Origin: Cellulomonadaceae bacterium
Lineage (GTDB): Bacteria > Actinomycetota > Actinomycetes > Actinomycetales > Cellulomonadaceae
Reading direction: 5' to 3'
DNA length: 5,481 nucleotides
Assembly (NCBI GenBank): GCA_031282935.1
Contig: JAITCS010000097.1
Location: forward strand, 1 to 5,481
Both the position numbers and the translations under genes were made by a program. Shown here piece by piece: positions 1 through 5,453 of this stretch (its first letter is position 1; each line of letters begins with the position of its first letter). The notes below the pieces were generated by a model. That model saw only the letters and a list, made by a program, of their open reading frames with translations. It had not been told where the DNA came from and made no database searches.

Positions 1-17
1 CGAGGCCGATGGAAGTG

Positions 18-55
18 AACCCCGAGAATGCTGCCGGACGACAGGACTCGGGGTT
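18..55. terminator. Perfect 9-bp GC-rich hairpin, candidate shared terminator
   Basis: The arms AACCCCGAG (18-26) and CTCGGGGTT (47-55) are perfectly complementary and enclose a 20-base loop. The hairpin begins 8 bases beyond the stop codon of the minus-strand gene that ends at 63. On the plus strand it directly follows a TGA (16-18) in frame 1, which could be the end of a gene entering from the left; five codons are too few to tell. The only T-run is a short TTT at 54-56, so intrinsic termination would be weak by enterobacterial rules, although many actinobacterial terminators lack a U-tract. Positions 1-62 hold nothing else I can identify. Confidence 0.35.
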
Positions 56-62
56 TGCGCAT

Positions 63-638
63 TTATCGCGGCCAACCAAAAGATTCGCTGCGCACGGTTC
101 TTTCAATCTTGCGCCACCAACGAAGGTTGCCAATTCGAGCAGAAACTACGGCGCCGCAAACGGCATCCGCTGCCCAAAGAAGTGGGTCAGTATTCCCCCT
201 AGCGTGCTCTAGACGAAAAGCAGAAGGTATCGCCAACGCCGACTTAAGCCCAACCACCAATTTCTGATCGCGTTTATCTGCCGCAACCCCTCGGGATTCT
301 AGGCATAACTGCTGGATTCCCGATTCGTAAAGAGTATTGGCGAAATGCTTGAAACACTTTCTGCGTCGTCGCTCATCACGCTCATCAAGTGGGCCGACCC
401 GCGCAACCACGATGCCGTCTAGTCCGCACTCACCCAACGCCTCAATGATTTCGTCTCGCCGTTTATCAGATTCGTCTTTCCAATGCGTTTTCTTCTGCCC
501 AGGCAACCGCAACGTCTGAAGCCGTTCACGTGCCTGGTTCTCTGCTTCGATGCCGTCAGTTATCACCGCACCGAGAATATATGTGCCCGGGTCAAGGCGG
601 CGGTCGGAACCTGACTCATCACCCCAAGCTATTAACAC
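63..638 (-). CDS. DUF3800-like hypothetical protein, putative RNase H-fold
   Basis: Encodes 191 aa if started at the GTG at 638. The protein opens with a short beta-strand and an acidic motif, WGDESGS (D7, E8), then GTYILGAVITD (18-28). A later strand carries LCLESRG (E114), and a C-terminal helix reads DPLLWAADAVCGAV (D151, D158). A DESG motif at the extreme N-terminus, a mid-protein ES.R strand and a late D-x-Q/L-x-x-A-D helix are the pattern I associate with DUF3800, a family predicted to have an RNase H-like fold and often found in variable genome regions. No activity can be assigned. The frame stays open to a TTG at 710, but that would add a basic, unconserved-looking tail and overlap the divergent gene at 695. 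The GTG puts the DESG motif at the usual place and has a -10-like TATTGT 7 bases upstream. It is divergent from the DUF4032 gene, 56 bp away. The family call is from memory, and moderately sure. Confidence 0.68.
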   Translation of the reverse strand: MLIAWGDESGSDRRLDPGTYILGAVITDGIEAENQARERLQTLRLPGQKKTHWKDESDKRRDEIIEALGECGLDGIVVARVGPLDERDERRRRKCFKHFANTLYESGIQQLCLESRGVAADKRDQKLVVGLKSALAIPSAFRLEHARGNTDPLLWAADAVCGAVVSARIGNLRWWRKIERTVRSESFGWPR

Positions 639-645
639 ACTCGCA

Positions 646-651
646 ACAATA
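646..651 (-). promoter_or_regulatory. -10-like box for the DUF3800-like gene, leaderless-type
   Basis: On the minus strand TATTGT (651 down to 646) is followed by 7 bases and then the GTG at 638, so transcription would start at or next to the start codon. No good Shine-Dalgarno sequence lies between. The hexamer fits TANNNT but matches TATAAT at only 4 of 6 positions. No TTGACA-like -35 is visible; the base run at the right distance (18-bp spacer) is ATCGCC, one arm of the palindrome at 659-675. Confidence 0.4.
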
Positions 652-658
652 CAGGCGG

Positions 659-675
659 ATCGCCGGGAGGGCGAT
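659..675. promoter_or_regulatory. Interrupted palindrome centred between divergent promoters
   Basis: ATCGCC (659-664) and GGCGAT (670-675) form an inverted repeat with a 5-base centre (GGGAG). Its centre, position 667, is also the exact midpoint between the two opposing -10-like boxes (646-651 minus and 683-688 plus). Each arm, read in the direction of its promoter, sits 18 bp upstream of that promoter's -10. It could therefore be a dimeric operator shared by both genes or a symmetric pair of non-canonical -35 elements. The geometry is read directly from the sequence; the function is inferred. Confidence 0.4.
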
Positions 676-682
676 TTTCGCC

Positions 683-688
683 TAAGAT
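683..688 (+). promoter_or_regulatory. -10-like box for the DUF4032 gene, leaderless-type
   Basis: TAAGAT is followed by exactly 6 bases (TGCACT) and then the GTG at 695, which would place the transcription start on the first base of the start codon. There is no Shine-Dalgarno sequence at a usable distance: the nearest purine run, GGGAGG at 665-670, ends 24 bases before the start. This supports a leaderless mRNA. Confidence 0.5.
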
Positions 689-694
689 TGCACT

Positions 695-2221
695 GTGAGT
701 GCTTCCGCAAATACCAGCACCTTCCAAATCACGACCAGCCACCCCGAGTCGGCGCTGCTTGAGTTGCCGTGGCGCCTGCCGCTGGAGGAGTGGCCTGAGG
801 ACATTTTGGCGGCTCTGCCTCGCGGTATTTCTCGACATATCGTGCGCTTTGTGCGTTTAGGTGATCGGATATTGGCGGTTAAGGAAACTCGCGACTATTT
901 CGCTTTTCGGGAATACGAATTGCTGCGCAAACTTGGCAAACTGGATATTCCGTGCGTGGAGCCAGTGGCGGTGGTTACTGGGCGCACCGATAGGCATGGG
1001 GAGCCGCTGGAATCTTGCATTGTTACCGAGCATTTGCAGTTCTCGCTCCCGTATCGCGCGGTATTCAATCAGACTTTGCAAACGGAAACGGCCACTCGCC
1101 TAATTGACGCGCTGGCTATTCTTTTAGTGCGCGTGCATTTGGCTGGCTTCTATTGGGGAGACGTTTCGCTTTCTAACACGCTATTTAGGCGGGACGCGGA
1201 ACAGTTCGCCGCCTATTTGGTGGACGCAGAAACTGGTGACATTTACCCTGCGCTAACTGATGGGCAGCGCAATTACGATATAGATTTAGCGCGCACTAAC
1301 ATTATTGGTGAACTTTTCGATTTACAAGCGGGCGGCCTGATTCCTGAGGATAAAGACCCCATCCGGGTGGGAGATCGGCTGGTGGAGCGGTACAATGAGC
1401 TGTGGAATGCGCTTACTGAGGTGGAGAGTTTCTCGGCCGATGAAAGGTGGCGAGTTGATGAGCGGATACGCAAACTAAACGATCTTGGCTTTGATGTTGG
1501 GGAACTTGGCATTGTAACTGACGCGGATGGCACAACAGTGCGGATTCAACCTAACGTGGTTGATGCTGGGCACCATTCCAGGCGTTTATTACGGCTTACC
1601 GGCATGGATGTCCAAGATGCTCAGGCGCGGCGCTTACTAAATGATGTGGACGCCTGGCGGGTACATATGAAACGCAAAGAGCAATCGGAGCAAATTGTGG
1701 CGCACGATTGGCTTATTAATTCATTTGAGCCGACCATTGGCATGGTGCCTGAGGAATTACGCGCTAAACTTGATGCCGCACAGCTTTTCCATGAAATTCT
1801 TGAGCACCGCTGGTATATGTCGGAACAGCAAAATCGTGATGTGCCAATGCCAGAGGCAGCCGTTGATTATGCCGATAAAGTGCTTTCAGAGCGCCCTGAC
1901 GAATCCGCAATATTGCAAAATGTCCCTGGCGATACCGCCATTTTGGCTTTGGATGATATTCATGATTTAGCGAATACTATTGAGGTTGACGCCATCGCGA
2001 TGATGGAGGCCGAGGACGCCGCCATTCTCGCCTCCCTGCGCGACAACCGCGACGCCATCGAGAGCCCCCGCGAGCGCCCCGACCCCTTGGCGGTGGCGGC
2101 CGAAATCGCCGCGGTGCGCGAGGCCATCGGCGACCCCAAATTGCCCACCCAGGCCCCGGGTGGCGGTGCGAAGCCCGAGCCTTCCGCGCCTGTGCGGCGT
2201 TCGGTGCTGAATCGGACTTAG
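695..2221 (+). CDS. DUF4032 protein with kinase-like N-terminal domain
   Basis: Encodes 508 aa from a GTG. The N-terminal region looks like a divergent protein kinase or lipopolysaccharide-kinase (WaaP/RIO-like) fold. ILAVKE (59-64) supplies a candidate ATP-anchoring lysine K63, and FREYELLRKL (71-80) a candidate helix-C glutamate. WGDVSLSN (154-161) resembles a catalytic loop with D156 and N161, and LVDAETGD (175-182) a metal-binding loop with D177. The C-terminal part has EILEHRWYMSE (367-377), which I recognise from actinobacterial DUF4032 proteins. The early segment LLELPWRLPLEEWPE also fits family N-termini, supporting this start. Substrate and pathway are unknown; I see no signal peptide or membrane segment, so it is probably cytoplasmic. 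The last 80 or so residues are acidic then Pro/Ala-rich and probably disordered, and are encoded in much more GC-rich DNA than the rest. It is divergent from the DUF3800-like gene and convergent with rlmB. Confidence 0.9.
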   Translation: MSASANTSTFQITTSHPESALLELPWRLPLEEWPEDILAALPRGISRHIVRFVRLGDRILAVKETRDYFAFREYELLRKLGKLDIPCVEPVAVVTGRTDRHGEPLESCIVTEHLQFSLPYRAVFNQTLQTETATRLIDALAILLVRVHLAGFYWGDVSLSNTLFRRDAEQFAAYLVDAETGDIYPALTDGQRNYDIDLARTNIIGELFDLQAGGLIPEDKDPIRVGDRLVERYNELWNALTEVESFSADERWRVDERIRKLNDLGFDVGELGIVTDADGTTVRIQPNVVDAGHHSRRLLRLTGMDVQDAQARRLLNDVDAWRVHMKRKEQSEQIVAHDWLINSFEPTIGMVPEELRAKLDAAQLFHEILEHRWYMSEQQNRDVPMPEAAVDYADKVLSERPDESAILQNVPGDTAILALDDIHDLANTIEVDAIAMMEAEDAAILASLRDNRDAIESPRERPDPLAVAAEIAAVREAIGDPKLPTQAPGGGAKPEPSAPVRRSVLNRT

Positions 2222-2263
2222 CAGTTTTTAGGCCCCTGCCCGCGCGCCACCCAAGGTAAGGGA

Positions 2264-2280
2264 GCGCGGTGCAACCGCGC
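2264..2280. terminator. GC-rich hairpin downstream of the DUF4032 gene
   Basis: GCGCGGT (2264-2270) and ACCGCGC (2274-2280) form a perfect 7-bp stem around a GCA loop, starting 43 bases after the DUF4032 stop codon. Neither strand has a U-tract after it. It may act as a U-less terminator or an mRNA 3'-end stabiliser, or it may simply be part of the repeat element. Confidence 0.3.
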
Positions 2281-2349
2281 GAGGGATCCAGTGGTTTCGA
2301 CCAGGCTCAACCAACGGAGCGCGGTTTCGGTGACCGACGCAGCCTGAGA

Positions 2350-2373
2350 GTAGAGTCCGCTTGCGGATTCTAC
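2350..2373. terminator. 11-bp imperfect hairpin between convergent genes
   Basis: GTAGAGTCCGC (2350-2360) can pair with GCGGATTCTAC (2363-2373) with a single G-T mismatch; the innermost C-G pair probably opens to give a CTTG tetraloop. It lies about 77 bases beyond the rlmB stop codon and 128 beyond the DUF4032 stop codon, so it could end transcription from either side. No T-run follows on either strand. The stem is clear; the terminator role is inferred. Confidence 0.35.
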
Positions 2374-2449
2374 CGAGGGCCAGGAGGGCACAGGGAGCGG
2401 AGCGACCGCCACAGGCTCAACCACCAAAATTATGGCCCAACCACCGAAA

Positions 2450-3439
2450 TTACTCGGAGGCGGCTTTGGCTCGCGTGCGACTGATTTCGTAGAGCGCAAT
2501 CGCGGCGGCAACCCCGGCGTTGAGCGACTCGACCGCCCCGCTGATGGGGATGGCCGCCGTCAGATCGCAGGTCTCGCGAATGAGCCGCGACAGGCCCTTG
2601 CCCTCCGAGCCGACCACCAGCACCAGCGGGTCAACCGCCAGGTGTATCGTGGCCACGTCGGTGTTGGCGTTCCCGTCCAGACCCACCACGAAGCAACCGG
2701 CCCGCTTCAAATCCTGCAAAGCGCGCGTCAAGTTGGTGACACGAGCCACGGGCACCCGCGCGGCCGCCCCTGCCGAAACCTTCCAAGCTGCAGCCGTCAC
2801 CCCGGCGGCCCGCCGCTCGGGCACGATCACGCCGTCCGCCCCGAACGCCGCCGCCGAACGCAGGATGGCGCCTAGGTTGCGCGGGTCGGTGACGCTATCC
2901 AGTGCGACGATCAGCGGGGCGTGGCCCTTGGCTTCGGCAGCGTCAAGAATGTCCTCCACATCGTGGTATTCGTACGCCGGAGTTTCCGCGACCACGCCCT
3001 GATGCGCCAAACCGCCGCTGCGTTGATCCAGGTCAAGCCGTGAGGTCTCGAACACCGGGATGCTGTGTTCGGCGGCGTGCTGCATGAGTTCGCGGGTTCG
3101 CTCGTCGTGGTCAATCCCGGCGGCGAAGTACAGCGCGGTGAGCGGCACCCCACCCCGCGCCGCCTCAACCACCGAGTTGCGACCCGCGATCAGCTCCTTG
3201 CCCGGAGGTGGCCCCGAAAGTTTCGGCTTGCGAGTGCGCTGCTGCGGGCGCTGCGCTTGGGCGCGCTTCTCGGCCTCAACCTTGCGCTTGTGGGCCACAT
3301 GGTAGGTGCGGTCCTCGGCCTTGGGCGTGGGCCCGCGACCCTCTAGCGCCTTGCGCCGCTGCCCACCCGAACCGACCTGCATACCCTTTTTGCTGCCTGT
3401 TTTGCGGGTGGCGCCTGGGCGCTTGGAGTTTCCGGCCAT
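2450..3439 (-). CDS. rlmB: 23S rRNA 2'-O-methyltransferase RlmB (SPOUT/TrmH family)
   Basis: Encodes 329 aa from an ATG. RlmB uses S-adenosylmethionine to methylate the ribose 2'-OH of the P-loop guanosine of 23S rRNA (G2251 in E. coli numbering). Residues 1-80 are a basic, disordered-looking tail rich in Lys, Arg and Gly, as in other actinobacterial members. An L30e-like substrate-binding domain follows, starting at LIAGRNSVVEA (83-93). The SPOUT knot carries the three family motifs: motif 1 DPRNLGAILRSA (185-196, with N188 and R194), motif 2 VVGSEGKGLSR (275-285, with E279) and motif 3 ISGAVESLNAGVA (299-311, with S305 and N307). All expected active-site residues are present. The start follows a -10-like TAGGAT by 6 bases with no Shine-Dalgarno sequence. 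It lies head to head with cysS, 79 bp away. A paralogous TrmH-family specificity (tRNA, or a resistance methylase acting on another 23S site) is possible but less likely given the tail and the neighbour. Confidence 0.93.
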   Translation of the reverse strand: MAGNSKRPGATRKTGSKKGMQVGSGGQRRKALEGRGPTPKAEDRTYHVAHKRKVEAEKRAQAQRPQQRTRKPKLSGPPPGKELIAGRNSVVEAARGGVPLTALYFAAGIDHDERTRELMQHAAEHSIPVFETSRLDLDQRSGGLAHQGVVAETPAYEYHDVEDILDAAEAKGHAPLIVALDSVTDPRNLGAILRSAAAFGADGVIVPERRAAGVTAAAWKVSAGAAARVPVARVTNLTRALQDLKRAGCFVVGLDGNANTDVATIHLAVDPLVLVVGSEGKGLSRLIRETCDLTAAIPISGAVESLNAGVAAAIALYEISRTRAKAASE

Positions 3440-3445
3440 AACCCT

Positions 3446-3451
3446 ATCCTA
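3446..3451 (-). promoter_or_regulatory. -10-like box for rlmB, leaderless-type
   Basis: On the minus strand TAGGAT (3451 down to 3446) is followed by 6 bases (AGGGTT) and then the ATG at 3439. This predicts a transcript beginning at the start codon. The A-rich run AAAAAGACA directly upstream gives no clear -35 match. Confidence 0.5.
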
Positions 3452-3455
3452 TGTC

Positions 3456-3492
3456 TTTTTGGCTGTTTTTGGCGCTGCGGGCAATAGTTTTT
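3456..3492. promoter_or_regulatory. Phased T-tracts in the rlmB/cysS divergent promoter
   Basis: Three T5 runs begin at 3456, 3466 and 3488. The first two belong to a direct repeat, TTTTTGGC (3456-3463 and 3466-3473), with a 10-bp period; the third is 22 bp further on, close to two helical turns. A/T tracts spaced by helical turns can bend DNA, so this may help place RNA polymerase or an architectural protein between the two divergent start sites. The tracts are seen; bending is inferred. Confidence 0.3.
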
Positions 3493-3506
3493 AGTGTGAC
3501 GAGGAA

Positions 3507-3512
3507 TATGAT
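3507..3512 (+). promoter_or_regulatory. -10 box for cysS, leaderless-type
   Basis: TATGAT (5 of 6 matches to TATAAT) is followed by 6 bases (GGGCGC) and then the GTG at 3519, so the predicted transcription start is the start codon itself. A purine run GAGGAA at 3501-3506 lies 12 bases from the GTG and 18 from the in-frame ATG at 3525, which is too far for a good Shine-Dalgarno sequence and lies upstream of the predicted transcript start. No clear -35 is seen. Confidence 0.55.
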
Positions 3513-3518
3513 GGGCGC

Positions 3519-5213
3519 GTGACCATGCGGCTTTATGATTCGGCGACCCGGCAAGTTGAGGATTTTGTGCCCCTCACGCCTGGCCAGGTTGGCATTTATG
3601 TGTGCGGGGCCACGGTGCAGTCGGCGCCGCATATCGGCCATTTGCGTCCGGCGGTGTGTTTTGACATTTTGCGGCGCTGGTTTTCGCGCACCGGATATCA
3701 AGTTACGCTAATTCGTAATGTTACTGATATTGATGACAAGATATTAGCGAAATCCGCTGAAGCGGGCACGCAATGGTGGGCGCACGCCGCTGTTATGGAA
3801 CGCGAATTTAGTAACGCCTATAATGCTTTAGGTGTTTTACCGCCCACTTATGAACCGCACGCCACCGCGCATGTGCCCGAAATGATTGCGTTAATGCAAA
3901 CCCTAATGGATAACGAGCACGCTTATACCACTGGGCCGGGTGATGTTTGGTTTGATGTTTTGTCTTGGCCGCAATATGGGGAGTTGACGCGGCAGAAGTT
4001 GGACGAGTTGGAGCCGGAGCCTTTGCAGCCTGCTCCGATTGCGGGCGGTTTTGATGCCTCCGATGGCGGTGCCGGGGCGTTCGCTGGCCCGCAACTTGCT
4101 GCGCTCAAAAAGTCCCCGTACGACTTCGCCCTGTGGAAAGCGCCCAAGCCCGGTGAGCCTGCGACCGCCTCCTGGGACACGCCGTGGGGTCGGGGGCGGC
4201 CTGGCTGGCACTTGGAGTGTACTGCAATGGCGTGCAAATACTTGGGCCCGCAGTTCGACATTCACGGTGGCGGGCTGGATTTGCGGTTCCCCCACCACGA
4301 GAACGAGCAGGCTCAGGCTCGGGCCGCCGGGGCGCCTTTTGCGAATCATTGGGTTCACACGGCGTGGATAACGCAATCCGGCGCGAAAATGAGCAAGAGT
4401 TTGGGTAACGGACTGCTCGCCTCGACCGTGCTGGGGCAGGCGCCGGGCTTCGTGGTGCGCTACGCGATTGCCGGGGTGCAGTACCGCTCCATGCTGGAGT
4501 GGACGCCCGACACGCTGACCGACGCGGCCAACGCGGCGGGACGGCTCACCGGGTTCGTCACGAGGGCCACCGAGTTCTTGAGTTCGGTTTCGTCGGGTGG
4601 TTCCGCTCCCGCGTCGGACGGCGGTTTTGCTTCCGCATCGGATGGCGGTCTTGCTCCCGCGTCGGATAGCGGCAGTGCCCTTGGTGCCCCCACGCCAGAT
4701 GAAATCAGTGCCGCCCCCCTCCCGCCTGAATTTGTGGCCGCCATGAATGACGACCTCAACACTCCCGAAGCGCTAGCCGTAATCCACGCCCACCTCAAAA
4801 CGGGCAACACGGCTTTATCGCAGGCCGAAGCAGCTCAGGCAGGTGCCCCGAAAACTGCTGACAAAGCCACAGCAACCACCCCCGAAACCTCGCTCGCGCC
4901 CGCGAACGCCGCGAAATCCTCAGACCTCGCACAATTGACCGCCCTGGTTCGCGCGGAGTTACTGGCCGTCCGCGCAATGCTCGATGTCTTGGGCCTCGAC
5001 CCCCTAGACCCGCAGTGGGCCTCCGCGACCGCCAGCGCCGACGACACCGCCGCCAAGGCCCTCGACAAGTTAGTGCAAACCGACTTGGCCGCCCGAACTG
5101 CCGCCCGAGCCGCGAAAGACTGGGCCCGCGCCGACGAAATCAGAGGCCGCCTCGCCACCGCCGGCATCACCATCGAGGACTCCCCAACCGGCCCCCGCTA
5201 CACCCTCACCTAG
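3519..5213 (+). CDS. cysS: Cysteinyl-tRNA synthetase with low-complexity insertions
   Basis: Encodes 564 aa. It charges tRNA-Cys with cysteine using ATP in the cytoplasm. The class I signatures are intact: HIGH at 38-41 and KMSKS at 290-294. The expected zinc ligands are present: C29 (YVCG), C234 (LECTAM), H259 and E263 (FPHHENE). The helical domain is marked by [11 protein letters not shown] (409-419), and the C-terminal segment [14 protein letters not shown] (532-545) with [10 protein letters not shown] fits CysRS and separates it from the shorter mycothiol ligase MshC. Usual bacterial length is about 460-480 aa. The excess lies in a Gly/Ala stretch near 170-195, an Ala/Ser/Gly/Asp stretch at 355-400 built from a tandem repeat, and an Ala/Thr/Pro stretch near 435-468. 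None removes a catalytic motif. The GTG at 3519 is chosen for its position 6 bases after TATGAT; an ATG at 3525 would shorten the protein by two residues. GC content and wobble usage shift strongly along the gene. Confidence 0.97.
   Translation: MTMRLYDSATRQVEDFVPLTPGQVGIYVCGATVQSAPHIGHLRPAVCFDILRRWFSRTGYQVTLIRNVTDIDDKILAKSAEAGTQWWAHAAVMEREFSNAYNALGVLPPTYEPHATAHVPEMIALMQTLMDNEHAYTTGPGDVWFDVLSWPQYGELTRQKLDELEPEPLQPAPIAGGFDASDGGAGAFAGPQLAALKKSPYDFALWKAPKPGEPATASWDTPWGRGRPGWHLECTAMACKYLGPQFDIHGGGLDLRFPHHENEQAQARAAGAPFANHWVHTAWITQSGAKMSKSLGNGLLASTVLGQAPGFVVRYAIAGVQYRSMLEWTPDTLTDAANAAGRLTGFVTRATEFLSSVSSGGSAPASDGGFASASDGGLAPASDSGSALGAPTPDEISAAPLPPEFVAAMNDDLNTPEALAVIHAHLKTGNTALSQAEAAQAGAPKTADKATATTPETSLAPANAAKSSDLAQLTALVRAELLAVRAMLDVLGLDPLDPQWASATASADDTAAKALDKLVQTDLAARTAARAAKDWARADEIRGRLATAGITIEDSPTGPRYTLT
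4605..4676 (+). repeat. Three tandem 24-bp in-frame repeats within cysS
   Basis: Three consecutive 24-bp units (4605-4628, 4629-4652 and 4653-4676) encode [16 protein letters not shown] and APASDSGS, an 8-residue period at protein residues 363-386. Units 1 and 3 are identical over their first 14 bases, and unit 2 differs from them at few positions. The array lies between the catalytic core and the helical domain of CysRS, where it would make a flexible linker. Confidence 0.85.
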
Positions 5214-5388
5214 AAACCTCGGGCACTATGGCCAACACAAATTTGTCCTCGCTCTCCATCTGCGCGAGGGCCGCCTGGCGCTCGGCCAGGTTGTCGTTTA
5301 TGCCGGGAATGGCGCGCAATTTGGCAACCGTGTCATCAATCGGAGCAAAGTCATGCTGCTCCACGGTCAAGAAGTCCTCGCTAGGCAT
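5206..5388 (-). CDS. Possible small acidic hypothetical protein, 60 aa
   Basis: Encodes 60 aa from an ATG at 5388 to a TGA that lies inside the 3' end of cysS, giving an 8-bp tail-to-tail overlap. The protein is acidic, with an early [12 protein letters not shown] stretch and a probable helix around [20 protein letters not shown], then a hydrophobic strand FVLAIVPE. I do not recognise a family and see no signal peptide or membrane segment. In favour of a real gene are an AAAGGGG ribosome-binding site 6 bases before the ATG, an upstream AT-rich promoter-like region, and the absence of any competing gene in this stretch. Against it are its short length and the lack of a recognised homologue. 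Unlike its neighbours it has a Shine-Dalgarno sequence and so presumably a 5' leader. It could be an antitoxin-sized or regulatory protein, but that is only a guess from size and charge. Confidence 0.45.
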   Translation of the reverse strand: MPSEDFLTVEQHDFAPIDDTVAKLRAIPGINDNLAERQAALAQMESEDKFVLAIVPEVSR

Positions 5389-5394
5389 TGGTGT

Positions 5395-5401
5395 CCCCTT
5401 T
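5395..5401 (-). promoter_or_regulatory. Shine-Dalgarno-like site for the 60-aa gene
   Basis: On the minus strand AAAGGGG is followed by 6 bases (ACACCA) and the ATG at 5388. This is a near match to AAGGAGG at good spacing. It is the clearest ribosome-binding site in the window, and it supports both the start and the coding nature of this small frame. Confidence 0.55.
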
Positions 5402-5424
5402 GGCTAATTTGTAATAATGAATGT

Positions 5425-5453
5425 CCAGAAGTATCACCCAGAAGCATTATCAC
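5425..5453. repeat. Imperfect tandem repeat upstream of the 60-aa gene
   Basis: CCAGAAGTATCAC (5425-5437) is immediately followed by CCAGAAGCATTATCAC (5438-5453), the same word with a 3-base insertion. It lies 37-65 bp upstream of the small gene's start codon in AT-rich DNA, where a promoter or operator would be expected. It may be a pair of regulator binding sites. The remaining sequence to 5481 is AT-rich and shows no gene I can support. Confidence 0.4.

Larger units (their letters stand above)
2222..2449. repeat. Repeat-rich convergent intergenic spacer
   Basis: This 228-bp gap between the 3' ends of the DUF4032 gene and rlmB shows no convincing gene. It contains direct repeats CAGGCTCAACCA (2302-2313 and 2412-2423), GGAGCGCGGT (2261-2270 and 2316-2325) and CAACCACC(A/G)AAATTA (2418-2432 and 2438-2452, the last overlapping the rlmB stop codon). 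It also contains two strong hairpins listed separately and a near-palindrome TCGGTGACCGA (2327-2337). From memory, the segment TTTCGACCAGGCTCAACCA (2295-2313) resembles a TTCGAC-AGGCTCAACCA type of dispersed intergenic repeat seen in several Micrococcales genomes. The repeats are visible; the family assignment is tentative. Confidence 0.55.

Noticed and set aside
9..212. 67-codon plus-strand open frame at the left end
   Set aside because: It lies mostly opposite the 3' end of the DUF3800-like gene, includes the hairpin at 18-55, and its product has no recognisable features.
639..710. Upstream extension of the DUF3800-like gene to a TTG at 710
   Set aside because: The added 24 residues are Arg/Lys/Ser-rich and would overlap the GTG start of the divergent DUF4032 gene. 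The GTG at 638 places DESG at the N-terminus and has a matching -10-like box.
2218..2511. 97-codon minus-strand frame across the intergenic repeats
   Set aside because: It begins inside rlmB in another frame and runs through the repeat-rich spacer; the product is low complexity and lacks any ribosome-binding or -10 signal.
2432..2875. 147-codon plus-strand frame opposite rlmB
   Set aside because: It is antisense to well-conserved SPOUT motifs in GC-rich DNA, where long shadow frames are expected, and the product is Arg/Pro/His-rich with no family resemblance.
3903..4376. 157-codon minus-strand frame opposite cysS
   Set aside because: It lies opposite the catalytic core of CysRS, and its Arg/Pro-rich translation is typical of an antisense shadow of GC-rich coding sequence.
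3519..5213. Mycothiol ligase MshC instead of CysRS
   Set aside because: MshC is about 410 aa and lacks the C-terminal tRNA-binding part, whereas this protein has [11 protein letters not shown] and the [14 protein letters not shown] segment typical of CysRS.
5425..5453. CRISPR-like repeat
   Set aside because: There are only two adjacent copies of a 13-16 base word with no spacers between them.
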